A stretch of 64,000 nt of DNA from Chlorops oryzae (taxonomy: Eukaryota > Arthropoda > Insecta > Diptera > Chloropidae), in NCBI GenBank assembly GCA_020466095.1, contig CM035809.1, positions 21,093,869 to 21,157,868 of the forward strand. Reading direction: 5' to 3'. The translations under genes were made by a program, and so were the position numbers. Position 1 is the stretch's first letter, and each line of letters opens with the position of its first letter. The notes below the pieces were generated by a model. The model had not been told where the DNA came from. It did not search any database and worked only from the letters and a program-made list of their open reading frames with translations. Shown here piece by piece: positions 10,863 to 23,461 of the stretch.

Positions 10863-13035
10863 GAGTTCAAGAGCTCATTATCAGGGCTCCGACTCCGAAT
10901 TCGGAGTCATATGTGGTCCCTTAGCACTAGCCGTGTTTTCTATAGATAAATTTCTTTCTTTTTTAATATTTTAATTTTAAATAAAGCTTTTAAAATGATT
11001 GAATTTGGAAAGCCTTTATCTCATCTTTTTTGAACTATTTGACTTTAAACTTTCAATTTTTTTCCCCCAAACTTTTAATAGCATAAATTTTGCTTTTCAT
11101 GTCCTCAAAGAATTCTCATTCGATGGAGTGTTTTTTTTTTCCTCCTCTCTTTTGTTCGGTGGCAGTTTCCTGTCTTTGCCACGGCTTATTATTTTGCTCT
11201 TAACAAATGGCAAGGCAAACTTTTGAAACCACGTCATAGAATTAATTTTCCCAATCTCGAAACTACTAAAACTATGCAATGTTTTATTTGTGTGTATATA
11301 GCGATATATTTTTTTATGCTCGCACAAAACTCCACGTTAAACTTAAATTGACTAAAAGGAAAATGGCAGAAAGACAAGAGCGGGGCCGAAGCCAGAAAAC
11401 CAAAGAAACTTTAGAGCCATCAATTCCTCAGCTCTCTAATATCACTTTTCTGCAACTTCCTCCTCTTTTTTTTCGACAATGAATTAATCGATTTAATTTC
11501 TTTTAGTTGATGCTGAAGTGTGAAGCGAGAGGGAGAGCTAGAGAAAGAGCGAGACAACTCAAAACAGATAGCAATTTACCGTTCTACCTGTGTAAAGTCG
11601 ACTGTGGCTTTTGTTTTTTGAATTATTTTGAATTTTTTTTTTTTTTTTGTTCACATCTTCTTTTCAAGCAAGAAAGTTCTCCTTTACCATTTTGGGGAAA
11701 TGGAAAAACTATGCCACAAGCTTCACATGGCAGGATGAGAGAAGAGTCAATACGTTTTTAGTTTGCGTTTACTCTTCCATTGTGTGTAGCCAACTAAATT
11801 CTCTCATATAAAAATAAAATAAAATAAAATAAAGATTCGAGGAAAAACGACAAGAAAACTTGCATTAAAAAACTTGATATTCTAGGCGAAATTTCTCACA
11901 CATTTTCCACCTACTCTCAACATGATTTTTTGGGGGTATTGGAGATCGAGGGATGGCAATGGGGTTGACTACACTGACGCACGTTCGCATATATCAGTTG
12001 CATCCCTAATGAAAAATCACATTTTCATTCTCGCACGATAGTTTTTGGGGGTGATTCAAAAAGTTTTCTGATTTTATGAAACAGTTGCTGCAAGTCGTGA
12101 AAATTCTTTCTAAAATTGTCGGTAAAGAAATAAAAGAATTCTTCGTTAAAAAACTAAAAAAAAAAATCTTTTTTAATGAAAAATATTTTTACGGTAAACA
12201 ATTCAAGAGGAAAATCAACGGAGGGGGAGATGAAAATATGCTTTAGAGAAATTGTTTTTAATTTTTTTTATATTTTTTATGATTTGTTTTTCAAGTTTCA
12301 AAGCGTAAACATCTTTCGAGAAAGAGCAATTAAAATATGGGAGTAAGGGAGAGCGAAAGGATACAGAAGAACGCTGCTGCAACGCTCGATGGTCCAATGT
12401 GAATTCGATCAGGTATGAAATGTATTTGAGTGTGTGTGTGTGTGTGTTGAATTCCTGTTTCTGATTCCTGATTCGACTTGTTCGCTGCTTCGACTAAATT
12501 GATGCTCAGTGCTTAAAGCCATATTGGCGACAAAATAAACACATTTAACTCGAGTGCAAATTGAGTTATTGCGTTCGATGACGTTTAAGAACAACAAATT
12601 TTCAACGACACTTTTGTTTTTGTCACTTTTCTTGCGCTTTTCTCACGTCTTATTTTTTTTTTTTTTTTTATTCGTTTATTTATTTAAGTGGTATTCGCTG
12701 CTTCGAACTGATAAACTCTCATTGCGCTTCATATGACTGTAATTGGTGTCGACGAGGATATTTTATTACGGATTTTAGAGAGCTTTCGATTTAACAAGAA
12801 AGAAAACTTCATTTCAAATGCATTTTTTGTTTCACTTTTCCTGGAGTTGTAAATAAATTTTTATTTCGGATTAGAGCTCTCGCATTTGTAGTATGTATTT
12901 TTCTGCAGGCAGTTCGATTTAAGTTGATATGACATAAGACGTATCCCTTTGTCTCTGTCTATTTATCTTCTCATCGACGAATCTTCCAAAAATTTCTGTA
13001 TATAAGCTAATAACCTAAGACTCAATAGCATGATT
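10863..13035. other. No recognisable gene; scattered microsatellites
   Basis: Contains (AAAAT)n at 11811-11833, a T-run near 11633-11649, (GT)n at 12430-12447 and a T-run near 12652-12670. Frames up to 84 codons are unrecognised. Confidence 0.6.
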
Positions 13036-13262
13036 CCGAAATTACTCCGAAATTACTCCGAAATAACTCCGAAATCACTCCGAAGCGACTCAAATGACTC
13101 CGAAATGACTCCGAAATGACTCCGAAATGACTCCGAAATTACTCCGAAAATGACTCCGAAATTGAATCCCAAATTGACTCCGAAATAACTCTGAAATGGA
13201 TCCGAAATGACTTCGGCATGACTCCGAAATGACTCCGAAATTTACATTATATGTGAGGCTCG
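13036..13262 (+). repeat. Dense ACTCCGAAAT(G) minisatellite
   Basis: About twenty near-copies of a 10-11 bp unit, ACTCCGAAATG or ACTCCGAAATT, with one A/T-rich 11th base and occasional 15-bp variants (AATGACTCCGAAATTG). This is the cleanest array of a family that occurs in degenerate form at several other loci in the window. Degenerate units with TTCCGAAAT continue to about 13400. Confidence 0.9.
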
Positions 13263-13400
13263 GAAATTTGACCCCGAAACAGGTCCAAATTGAGTTTTAA
13301 TTTGGAATATACTTTGAATTTGAAACTGTTTCGAAATTATTCCGAAATAATTCCAAAAATTTTCGGAAATTTTTCCAAAATTATTCCGAAATTTTTAGAA

Positions 13401-16400
13401 TTAATGAGACTGAAAAATATCCGTTGGAAATAACCTTAAATGAGCCCGAAATATGAAGAAAACATAAAGCTCAGAAAAATTACATCATTCAGTATTAAAT
13501 TTCGGAGTCATATAAATTTGGCTTCTTTAAAGAAAAAATAATAATAATAAAGAAAAAAATACACATTTATTTGGGACGATTGAATGACCTCATTTATAAG
13601 TCCCGAATTCGGACTAATAAATGACTTCTTTAGGACTCCATTCGGTGGGTGCAGAAAATTATATTAAAGTAAAGTTTGTATACATTTCTTCAAACTAAGT
13701 GGACAATCTATTTGCAAAAATTTTAAAGCTATCTTTATAAATTATTATTATTTTTTTACCACAGACCTTAAAGCAAACCATCAATTCTTAATGGATTCAA
13801 AATTCAACTTCCTTTCGTTAACGTGAACTTCTGAAATATTTTTATTTTTTTTTTTTTTTTTCAATATTCTCCGAGGAAATTTTTAAAGTTCTCAACAACA
13901 TAAAGTAATTTATCATTTATATCCGACATGTAGCTTAAAAGTTTTGCCAAATTTGAGCTATAGCCATACTAGTGTACATTTATTGACTTTCTCGAACAAA
14001 CTTGCTCACTCACACACGCACAAGCACAAGCACTTATGCATCATCTCCCTATGCAGTTGATGTTGTCAAAGTCGTTACATAGTTATGGAATCACTTAGTT
14101 AACATGGCCCCGAAAAACAATTTCGAAACAATTTCTGTGGCGAAACCATAAATTTCCAACTGCAATTTAACTTTCGAAAAGCCAAGAACACACTCACACA
14201 CACACACATTCACAGAAACACACCACCACGCACACAATCAGACCAATGTATTCTTCCGCGTTCAACCATCAGTCATTTTCGCGAATATCCGATGTAAATA
14301 TCGAGACAAGCATAGACATGTCACAAGTTTGTAGTCGAAAAGGCTTTATATATCCTATCCTTGTGACCTTCTCCTCGCTGCAATTCGTAATAACTCACAA
14401 GAACCATTATATGGCAGCCGAAAAAAAACAAAAGCATATACAGTCAAATGGGTCTTTAGGGAAAGCGGAGAAAATGTTTTAAAAAAAAAAAATGTTCTAC
14501 AAAAACTAAATTAAGTTCAACTTCAACAATACAACGATTCCTTGATACATTCCGCAAAACTCCCATGGTACCACTTGTCCTACTGACAGATCACCTCAGA
14601 AGGATGCTCAGAAGAATTGGATGCGGAACGTTCTGTGGCTCTTTTGCTTGAGTGGATTGAAGCGATTGGAAAAAATATGTGAAATATTTTAAAAAAAATA
14701 TCATAATATCCTTAACGATAGACTTTAAAGAGTTTTGTGTCCTCGTTTTTACATTGAGTATTCCTTGGAGGAGTTTCAGTATTCATTGGAGGAGTTAAAA
14801 TGAAGCAAACTTATTATGACCGATTGAAATGGTCTTCGTTTTAAATAAGGAAGGTCCTTCTTAAAATAATGACGTCTTTTATGATAACGATGACAGTGAT
14901 TGATGAATATGTTAAGAAAAAGGATAAAAATTTCATCGACTTTAAGAGCAATAATATACATACTTTATTTCTTGCTTAAAATTTCCTGTCGAATCCTCTC
15001 TCTCCACATCCTTTTTTTAAAAGACTTTTTTTTTAATATCTGTAATCACCGAATGTGCATAATTATTATAAAGAAATTTCTACCTTCATAGACATTTATT
15101 CATTCGAAAGCAATTTTTCAAAGCACATTACCACGACGAGTTCTCCACAAAAAAAAAAAAAAAAAGTGTATGAGAAAAATCCACACAAAATAGAAGCGAA
15201 AGACACAAAAAAAAAAAAAAAAAAACATAAAATCATTCAAGTTCAGCTATCATTCTGAGTCATGACATTAGTCCTTATAGCAACTGAACGCGAATACGGC
15301 AAATAAATGAATAGGGACACCTTTTGTTCAGCCAGTCCCGCCCTCGCTTCGTGCAAACAAAACGGAATACAGAATAGAACCGAACAGAACACGAACGCGA
15401 CAATCGGAAAAATTCCTTTCACATGGTATCCTTTGATTTGCCACAAAGCAGCAGTGGCAAGACAATCATTCAAAATGACAGGATATTCGCTTGAATTCAC
15501 TGATTGTAGAATTTGAATTGAGAATTTGCTAAAAAAAAAAAAAGAAATGAAAAAAAATGAAAACCGACAACAAAAAAAAAATGGAGAATAAAAATGGTGG
15601 ATATGTTAATGGTAGGGAAGGTATGAGTTCCCTGGTACAACAATAACAGAAGACAATAAACGGGCCAACCCAGTGAAAACTCTACGAAGTGCCACATCAT
15701 ATTTTCAGTTGCTTCTCTTCGCTTTAACGAAACTCCACATAAAGGGAAAAGATAGATCAAAGGACGGTGGGGGGATTCATAATGAAAAGTGCTCCTTTTT
15801 TGTGTGTGTGTGTGTGTGTCTGTGATCCTTGTTTGTTCGTTCATTCGTTCGTTCGTTTGTTTTGTTTGTTGGCTTGTCAAAGCGTCTCGCTCGTGTTATA
15901 AAATTCATTTCAACACGAATATGTAATTTCCAGTTCCAAGGACACATTTGGGGATAGCCGTCATGTTCTTTCCATTGAAAGCGAAAGTGTTAACTCGCTA
16001 CGTGCCGCTTACAGTTTTTTGGTTTCGGTATGTTTAAAATTTTAGCACGCCACCTCCACGGCATTCCGCTTCAATGCGAGAGAATATGTCATTTTTATTC
16101 CCTTAAGTGACATTTTCCCATATTAAGCATTATAGGTTTTTGTTGTTGGGTCTTTAAGTACATGAGCAAAGCTTGTTTTTCACCCCCACAAAAAAAAACC
16201 CTATTCATGTATATTAATGAGTAAACATGTTCATCATTGTTAGTTTTATGAAAATATTTTTCCATATTATTCAAAATCTTTAAAAAAAAAAAACCCATTG
16301 GCGATGAGTTGAAAACTTTAACGAAATTTTTATTTGATTTTGTGAAAATAAATGTTTGTTTGATGGACTTCAGGAGGGTGACAATATGGAAAAGTAACAT

Positions 16401-16687
16401 ATCCTAACACGGGGTTTATTTTTTGGTCTCTGATGTATTTTGGATTTGATGAGGTCCCCATTTGGTTCTGGACTTTAGAAACTTTTCCTGATGACTGATT
16501 TGATAAAAAGAAGAGAATATATTTTGGGTTGGTCTCATGTTATGAATTCTTGGGGGATGTCCCCTTGACAGTCATTTGAGAGATATTTCAAACATTTCAA
16601 GAAAGTAAAAATAATTACAGCTGAAATTGTTGTTTTTCGTAGGTCTTTGAGTACCGAATTTCGTGAGGCTATCATGTCTCTCATAAC
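13401..16687. other. No recognisable gene; several simple repeats
   Basis: Holds a T-run at about 13845-13860, a CA-rich tract at 14190-14232, A-runs at about 15149-15165 and 15208-15226, (GT)n at 15801-15819 and a GTTC tetranucleotide tract at about 15829-15858. The 127-codon minus-strand frame at 15497-15880 crosses the last two and is low-complexity. Confidence 0.6.
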
Positions 16688-16868
16688 CAGGGCTCGGATT
16701 TTATTGCCTTTAATAATTTCAAAGCATACTTTATGGAGTTAAATTTTTGTTCAACTCACATTAGGTTAAGATTCAGGTCGATTTTTAACTCCAATATGCA
16801 TTTATTTTGAAGATAGTAAAGCGGTTTGAAGTTCAACTTCACTAAACTAATTCGCAAAATGTTGGTTA

Positions 16869-17827
16869 TAGTGCATTTCCATATGGTGTTTAACTCGCGT
16901 TTAAGCGTTTAGGGCCCTAAACGAGGTGTTAAACTCGTGTTTTGCCATACAAAAGTTAAACGCGATAACAAAGTGTTTATCTCTTTAACACCTCATAAAC
17001 ACTTTCATCGATAGGAAAAAAATCGATTTTTCGTATCGGAATTTCATGCATATCTAACTGTCAAAAGAAAATCAAAACAAAAAACGAAAATGGAAGGTAA
17101 AGACGAAATACTTTGCGTTGAATATTTATCTAATTATTTGCAAACTATTTTTCCAGATATCAATAGCGACTATCAAAATGCCATAAAATCTTGATTTTTA
17201 TCGCTTAAATTATCCATTTCTTTTAACTTCACAAAATAATTGCAATTTGTGTTGCTCATGTTTTGCAATGTTGCCAAAAGCAAAACTAAAAATTCCCTAC
17301 AAACTACAAAAAATTCCCTAAATTTTTTTACACACGGAAAAATTCGAAAAAAATGTATAATATGCGCAAGGCATAATCTTGTATTGTATGATTCTTGGTA
17401 GAGTATCGATGCTGAACGATAGTTTTTACCAAAAATAATAAAATTAAGGTTATGGGCCATGTCACAGAAATCGATTTCAAAACCGTGTAAAAATTATAAT
17501 CCTCCTAAATTCTTTCAGATATAGTTTTTTCTGGGTTTTCCACTTCCAACTCCACGAGACGAGACGTTTATTTTGTCGTTTTTATTGATCGACAAGAAAC
17601 TAAGTATATTCAAAATATCTCTTAATATTTAAGAATATACCACGAATTCCCTACATTTTGCCGAATTTAATAATTCTGTCCCTCTTTCCCTTCAAGTGAT
17701 TTTCTTACAAATGGCAACACTGCTTGCAATTGTAAATAAACAAACAGCTGTCAAACTTAAACACGTGGAACCGCTCGAAGTGTTTAGCTAAACATCTCAG
17801 AGTTAAACACCATATAGAAACGCGCTA
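16869..17827. mobile_element. TA-flanked non-autonomous DNA transposon nested in a hAT MITE
   Basis: Terminal inverted repeats start TAGTGCATTTCCATATGGTG at the left and, on the complement of the right end, TAGCGCGTTTCTATATGGTG, both followed by TTTAACTC. TA flanks both ends (16867-16868 and 17828-17829). The outer element, compared with its 23-kb relative, is interrupted exactly here, which fixes the boundaries. Subterminal sequence is rich in GTGTTTAACTCG variants in both orientations plus a TTTAGGGCCCTAAA palindrome. Inside is an AACAGCTGTCAAA-type stretch and a short possible gene start (17090-17194). Tc1/mariner-like is one reading of the TA; Harbinger-like is another. Confidence 0.85.
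17090..17194 (+). CDS. Possible remnant first exon inside a transposon (unrecognised)
   Basis: A 34-residue frame starts ATGGAAGGTAAAG after an A-rich leader (AAAACGAAA) and ends TGA. It contains a splice-donor-like G|GTAAAG at 17097 and an acceptor-like TTTTTCCAG ending at 17156. Removing that 60-nt segment keeps the frame and the same stop. In a non-autonomous element this could be what is left of the 5' end of a transposase or accessory gene after internal deletion. No motif identifies it, and both splice signals are short enough to be chance. Confidence 0.15.
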   Translation: MEGKDEILCVEYLSNYLQTIFPDINSDYQNAIKS

Positions 17828-17893
17828 TAAGAAAAAATTTTGCCCCATAAAGTATGCTCTAAATTTATAAAAGCCAACAAAATCCGAGCCCTA

Positions 17894-20800
17894 CTCATAA
17901 CTTATACAATTTGGGACATTCAACCAGTTTCCAAAAAGGGATTTTACACCTTTTTCGAGAATACGTGGAATGATGGGATAATACTCCATGATGACAGTCT
18001 ATCTTCTTAGCTAATAATTGATCTGCGGAGCTTTTCCTCAATTTACTGTGAATATTGCTTGAAATTGTTCGTCCCAACTATTGATCGGAATGAAAGAGAA
18101 GCTGAAAAGAGCTATCAGAAGTAAAATGAGGTCCCCAAAAAACAGATTTGAAGCGAAAAATCAATTCCCTTCTCAGGGCTTTTTTGAGTCTTATGAAAAG
18201 AAGATCTACCTCCCTTAAAGAAACTCTGATGTACAAAAAATTCAAGGTTCACGGTTAGCAAGATTCGCTCCCCATTAAAGCAATAAGAGTTCGACAGATT
18301 TCTTACTGATGCTCAGTGTTCACGAACATCTAACAGACGTGCTTGAAACCGGAAGCTAAAAACGCTATAGAATACGTATCATGATATTACCGGATCTCCT
18401 TTATACCAGTCTACCTTGTATAATATGTCTTCGAATTTTTACAGACTCCTCGAGGTATGTCTCTGTGTGCGCCAATATAAGATGAAGATTCTTTAAAAGT
18501 TAAAAGACTCATTTGGACAAATCTTTTCAATCTTCATTTCTTCACTAATTGCAAGCCTCTTTCGACATGACTTAAGTCTATTGGAATTAACAAGGATTTA
18601 TGTCCTTTAAAAACTCCACTGCATAAATTAATTCAAGAATTTTTCGGGCCATAAAAGAAAAAGACACCGAAGAAACTTAATACAATACGCATAAATTTCA
18701 TTTTGTGCTTTGCATATGTCTGTGAATTTTATCATCGAATTATTATCCTTTGATTATCCTTATTTCTTCTGCATTCAACGAATATACAGATTTATGTGTT
18801 TGTGTTCCAGCGTTGTCTTCGTTCGAATGGGATGTTGTTAGGTCATGTGCATATCGAAGGCTTTTATTTCAGTTTTGAAACTTCTTCTGCTACTTCTTGA
18901 GAGAAGTTTTGGGAAAATTTTCAGCCATATTTTAAGTTCATTACAGGCGACATGCAAAATGAAAAAGCCATGCAATGTTAAAGGATATAGATTTCGATTT
19001 TTACTACCTACTTACATACAAAAGAACGGCAGCGATTCTCTATGATTCGTAGTCTTCATATCTTAAAAGGCAGTTACACATAATCATATGTATACTTTTA
19101 AGGACATGGGTATGTGTGTATACGTGTCAGTATTGTATTCTGTGGTTGCGAAGTCTGCATTTAACTTCATTATTTTCGTAGCTTGTGGCTTTTCTTTGTG
19201 GGAATTTTCATTTTGTGTTCATTGTGTCGTCTTGGCTAGTCAGAGAATAAGGATAAACTGCACTTGCACTGCGGCCATACATTTCCATATATGTGTGTGC
19301 GTGCATGTGCGCGTGTGTGTAAACATGTCTAAACTCTACACTCATCCGCACTGAATCCTCTGAAATAATAGAGAAGTTTTATAATTTTCAGCTTGATTTA
19401 TTTGATCAACGTTTTACTGTTAAGCTCGATGTATGTCCTTGGACACATTGGTGCGTCTATGGAGAAAATTCTAATGATCGGAAATTACAAAGGGAATAAG
19501 CTCGACCATTACTCGTGTTCTCAAGGATTCCAAGATAATCGATGTAATGCAAATGCGTTAAATTAAACTCTCGACTGGTCCGTTGTGGTGACTGTCGGGT
19601 CTGGTGTAGGACGGTCGTGGGGGTTTGGGAGTGCGGGCGACGAGAAGGAATCGAGAAAATGAATAAATACAACTGCAAATTGCAGTAGGCCATTCATCTT
19701 ACTTTTGTTTCTACTAATCGCTCTATTGAGAATTGATGCGTAATTGCAGTTTCCTCGGAGCTCCTAACAATCGCAGACGGATAAATATAATATGTACAGT
19801 TGAGCTCGGAAATATTTTAACAATGATTGCATTTTCTCTCTTTTTAAATGCTGAGTTTTGTGCACTTTTCCACATTAAGTCTAGGATATTTGGAGTAGAA
19901 AATGATGTCAAGGTTTTGTTTGAAGGCCTTGTTGGAAGCCTTCATTTAAAAAGAAGAGAATATAGAATTTGAATAGTAAAGTGTTTCTCAGGTTTAGTTC
20001 AATGGTTATGTATTTAAGGGAATGATTTCCTTGAAAGATCGTTTGAAATGTCCAGTCCTTCTCGCCTTTAGATGGCATCTTGGAGTGGGGGTTCTTTTGT
20101 ATACAGGATTCAATTGATACAAAGCTTGCAGGATAATATTGAATCTGATTTCGAACAACTTTAAGACAGTATAACACGAAATAAAAAATATCAGCGCCTA
20201 AAAGTATGCAAAAAAAATTTAAAAATGTATTAAACATTTCTGAGAGGGACTAAGAATTTTTTCATTCTTAAATACACAATTTTACTTCAGCAATGATTTT
20301 TGAAGCTCGGCGGTTCTTCTTCAGACTCTAGCCTTCGCAGATAAACCGAGCGAGATGACATCTCCATGACATCATCAATGATTTCAGCATGAAAATGAAG
20401 GAGCGGTAATGGCACTGATTCTATCCTGAAGTTCTTATTTCTACATCAATGGCATTGGCGTTCAACAGTGACAATGTCACGAGTTGTTCGTCGCAAGGGT
20501 TTTGGTCTGGTTCAGGAGGATATGCAGAACGCTGAAAGAGATTTCATAGTTTTTTTATTTTTTTATTATTATTTTTTTTTTTTTTTGAGGCACTCAGTAC
20601 CTAGAAACACTGCAGAAATCGTGTTTCTAAATATCCGAAAATGCTTTCTTTTGCTATTGATGAAATAATTTTTTTTAATGAAAGGTTGTATCCAGAGTTC
20701 TATATAAAAATAATTAGAAAATGTCTCAAAAATCTGGAACACACTGAAAATATTATTCAATTTTTGTTTAAGGTCCCTTATTTATTGTAATTAATTGGTT

Positions 20801-22730
20801 TCCGCAATTTCCTATTCCAATCGTAAGATTAGCAAAACCTTAATAAACCTTACAGCGGATGGCAGTCGGCTATAGCCTTTGGATAAGGTGCCGTTTGGTT
20901 CATGCAATGACAATGTCGATTAGAGCAAGAAGGAAGTTATGTTGTTCTTTAGGTATTCTAATTAAAAAAATTTATGATTTATCTCTCATAGATAAAAGTA
21001 TCACTGGGAAAGGTTATATCTTCATAGAAGAACAAATATATATAAGCACTAAGGTGGATCGATTTTGTAACTTCATATTTCCGTAGCAGAATATTATTCT
21101 ATGGCCCATACTTAATAAATATGCCGAAAAAACTATAGGTCTAATGTGAATTTTAACCTTCCCTTTTTTGCAAACAAAGGTTCTTCATGCTATATTCGAC
21201 TTATTTTGGTCATCATTGTTGGTGAAAACATCTAAAAAAGAAGACAAACAATCAGTTTAACGTCCCTCAAAGCTCGAGCCATTGAAAAAAATGCATATTT
21301 TCTTTAACAGCTATCTTAAAATGGCCGATTTTGATGATTTTTCAAGCAAAATTTCATTATTTATCATGCCTAAAATTATGCTAAGAATCAAAATAAGACA
21401 AATTCAATTTAAAAACGTTTTTGATTAGGTAGAAATTGCAATAATTTGTAGCATGCTTTTGGGCATATTTAAGGTGGAACTTCTTTTTCAAAAACGGAAG
21501 AAAAAAATTTTGATTTGACCTATGGTTCCCTGGGCATTCTCTCTCCAAAAAAATTTTAGAATCTTACTTCACTAGGGCTCTTTTATTGTGTCGCCTACAA
21601 GAACAAACTTGCTGAAATGGAAATGTCAGCTTTAACTGAAGAACGTATTTTTCTGTAACTCCAAATGTCCTTCCAATAAAAGTCGAAATTTATCTCTCTG
21701 TCTCTCTCTCTCTCGGTCTCTCTCTTTCTCTCATACCCATGCCATTATATTCTTTATTATTATCCTCTATTTTAATGTCCTATTTTTCTCATTTTCATTC
21801 AACTTAATTTTCGTCCTTTCAGCTTCTGCAAACGACACCTTTTCGTTGTAATTTTTGTGGAATTAACACATCTTTCAGCACACATTAGGAGTGTACTGAA
21901 TAATGTTGCAACAACATTTTGCTAGCATTACAATATGTTGTACGTCCTCGTTGTTCCCATGGTCGTTATTTTTGTTGTACTTTGTACCTACATTACGCGT
22001 TCGCCAGCGGCATTTGTCATCAGTGCAAGTTTTTAGCGAGAGAACAAAAAAAATTAAAATGAAAAAATAAAAACCAAAAAAAGTATATATAATATGTATG
22101 TGGCAGCATAGGAATGTATTAACGGTAATGGCAGCACCGCACTGTTACGACATTCCTACCTTCTTTACGCATGTTTGCGGAAAATTATTATTATTGCTGC
22201 AACGCAGCATTAAGCGAGCAACAAAGCAAAGCAGCATGAGCACGCATCACTCATGCCGCACTTTTGTCGTATGGCTCAGTATGGGGCGTTCCGGCGCGGT
22301 AGTTGCAGCAGGTGTCGATTTGTAATGGAATTTCCAAGTTTATGTGCAGGTTGTATTACCAACATTCTCCGGTTTTGTTTGTTCCTCTCTTCGGTAGGCA
22401 ACCAAGCGGCGGGTGGAATTTTGCTCTTGTTAACATATTTGAGCTTTTCTCGTCCTTCTCTTTTTCTTTTAAATCAGAATTTTCCTTTGAAGTTACATTT
22501 TTATAGACTTCTACTTGAAAAAGGATAAGCTTAGTATTTTTATTAGCCTGGAGTTATTTGTTCGTATAAGCATAGGAAGTTTATGGTGTGTATGAGGTGA
22601 TATATCCTCTTCCTGTATCCTTGAAAGTTATGAATTGTTAGCCCTTTTTATGTGGGAAGGATATCGGCTTCAGTTAGATTTAAACTCCAATTGAAATCCT
22701 TTTCCTCAGGGCAATAAAAAATATTTAAAT
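17894..22730. other. No recognisable gene
   Basis: Contains (TC)n with interruptions at about 21697-21735, a T-rich run at about 20547-20586, and single copies of a dispersed motif at 20195-20220 (GCGCCTAAAAGTATGCA) and, inverted and weaker, at about 21451-21475. Sequence from about 21800 to 22400 is less AT-biased, with GCA/GCAGC-rich patches. Its overlapping frames (67-91 codons) in several phases contradict one another and match nothing I know. Confidence 0.55.
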
Positions 22731-22765
22731 TATACACCTAAAGGTATGCATGGAATATTTATACA
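22728..22765 (+). repeat. Dispersed ACCTAAAAGTATGC motif, copy
   Basis: Reads TTTAAATTATACACCTAAAG followed by GTATGCATGGAATATTTA. The same layout, an ATTTAAATT lead then CACCYAAAAGTATGCA then AATATTTA, recurs at 22954. It appears to be the end of a dispersed repeat family. Confidence 0.55.
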
Positions 22766-22953
22766 CTTTAAACATATCCAAACATAGTTCCAGCCATTTC
22801 TTCAAGATGTGATTAAATGGACAAACGTACAAGAATGAAAAGAATTTTCGCTATCGGAATTATTCGAATACTCGTATAATATGAAAAAGATTAAGCTGGC
22901 CTCTGATGAAACTTTCATCTACAAAAACATGATTTATATGGTAATAGAAAAGA

Positions 22954-23090
22954 TTTAAATTCAGCACCCAAAAGTATGCAATCAAATATTTAAAAACCGG
23001 TGTATATAATTTCAAGCCCTTATCATAGATGTCTGGGGAGTAAGGCTCCTAATAAAGATTCCCATAGCTTCCAAAAGCCTCGTTTAAAAT
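22954..23090 (+). repeat. Dispersed CACCCAAAAGTATGC repeat, longer copy
   Basis: Starts TTTAAATTCAGCACCCAAAA, then GTATGCAATCAAATATTTAA. Similarity to the copy at 43590 extends well beyond the motif: both continue with a TATATAATTT block, a block ending in AGCCC or ATCC, and about 90 bp later an AAGATTCCCATAGCTTCCAAA / AAGATCCCCGCAGTTTCTAAA pair. This supports a real interspersed family of at least about 120 bp. Confidence 0.6.
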
Positions 23091-23135
23091 GATCTCAAAT
23101 GTCCGAGCCTACAAGAATGAATACACTTATATACA

Positions 23136-23368
23136 CTAGGACTCGGACTTTTATAAATTTAAAGCATACTTTGTGGGGCAAAATTTTTCTCACCAAAATT
23201 TTGCGAATAAGTTAAGCCAAGTTGAACTTCAAACGGCTTTCCTAACTTCAAAAAATGCATATTGTAGTTAAAAATCGATTTGAATCTTAACTTTATTTTA
23301 GTTAAACAAAGTTTGTACTCCATAAAGTATGCTTTAAACTAATAAAAGTCAACAGAATCCGAGCCCTG
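23136..23368 (+). mobile_element. hAT-like MITE (GGGCTCGGA family), copy 3, uninterrupted
   Basis: About 230 bp. The left end CTAGGACTCGGACTTTTAT and the right end ATCCGAGCCCTG are inverted repeats continuing through AAAGCATACTTTGTGG / CCATAAAGTATGCTTT. The interior has AAGTTGAACTTCAAACGG, also seen in the copies at 7.5 and 16.7 kb. Flanks CTTATATA and CTTATTAC agree at only five of eight positions, so the target duplication is decayed or the left edge is a few bases off. No coding capacity. Confidence 0.85.
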
Positions 23369-23461
23369 CTTATTACAATTGAAAATATTCCAAATATTTA
23401 TACACATAATTTTAGGTGTTGAATTTAAAGATATATGTATTATATTTTTTATTGATATATA

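Larger units (their letters stand above)
16688..17893 (-). mobile_element. hAT-like MITE (GGGCTCGGA family), copy 2, with nested insertion
   Basis: The left end CAGGGCTCGGATTTTATTG and right end AACAAAATCCGAGCCCTA are inverted repeats that continue inward through AAAGCATACTTTATGG. Perfect 8-bp direct repeats CTCATAAC flank the element (16680-16687 and 17894-17901), the target-duplication length typical of hAT transposons. The interior matches the reverse complement of the 23136-23368 copy (for example GTTTGAAGTTCAACTTCAC), so it is in the opposite orientation to that copy. About 960 bp of unrelated sequence (16869-17827) interrupts it. Without that insert it would be about 245 bp, close to the uninterrupted copy. 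Confidence 0.88.
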
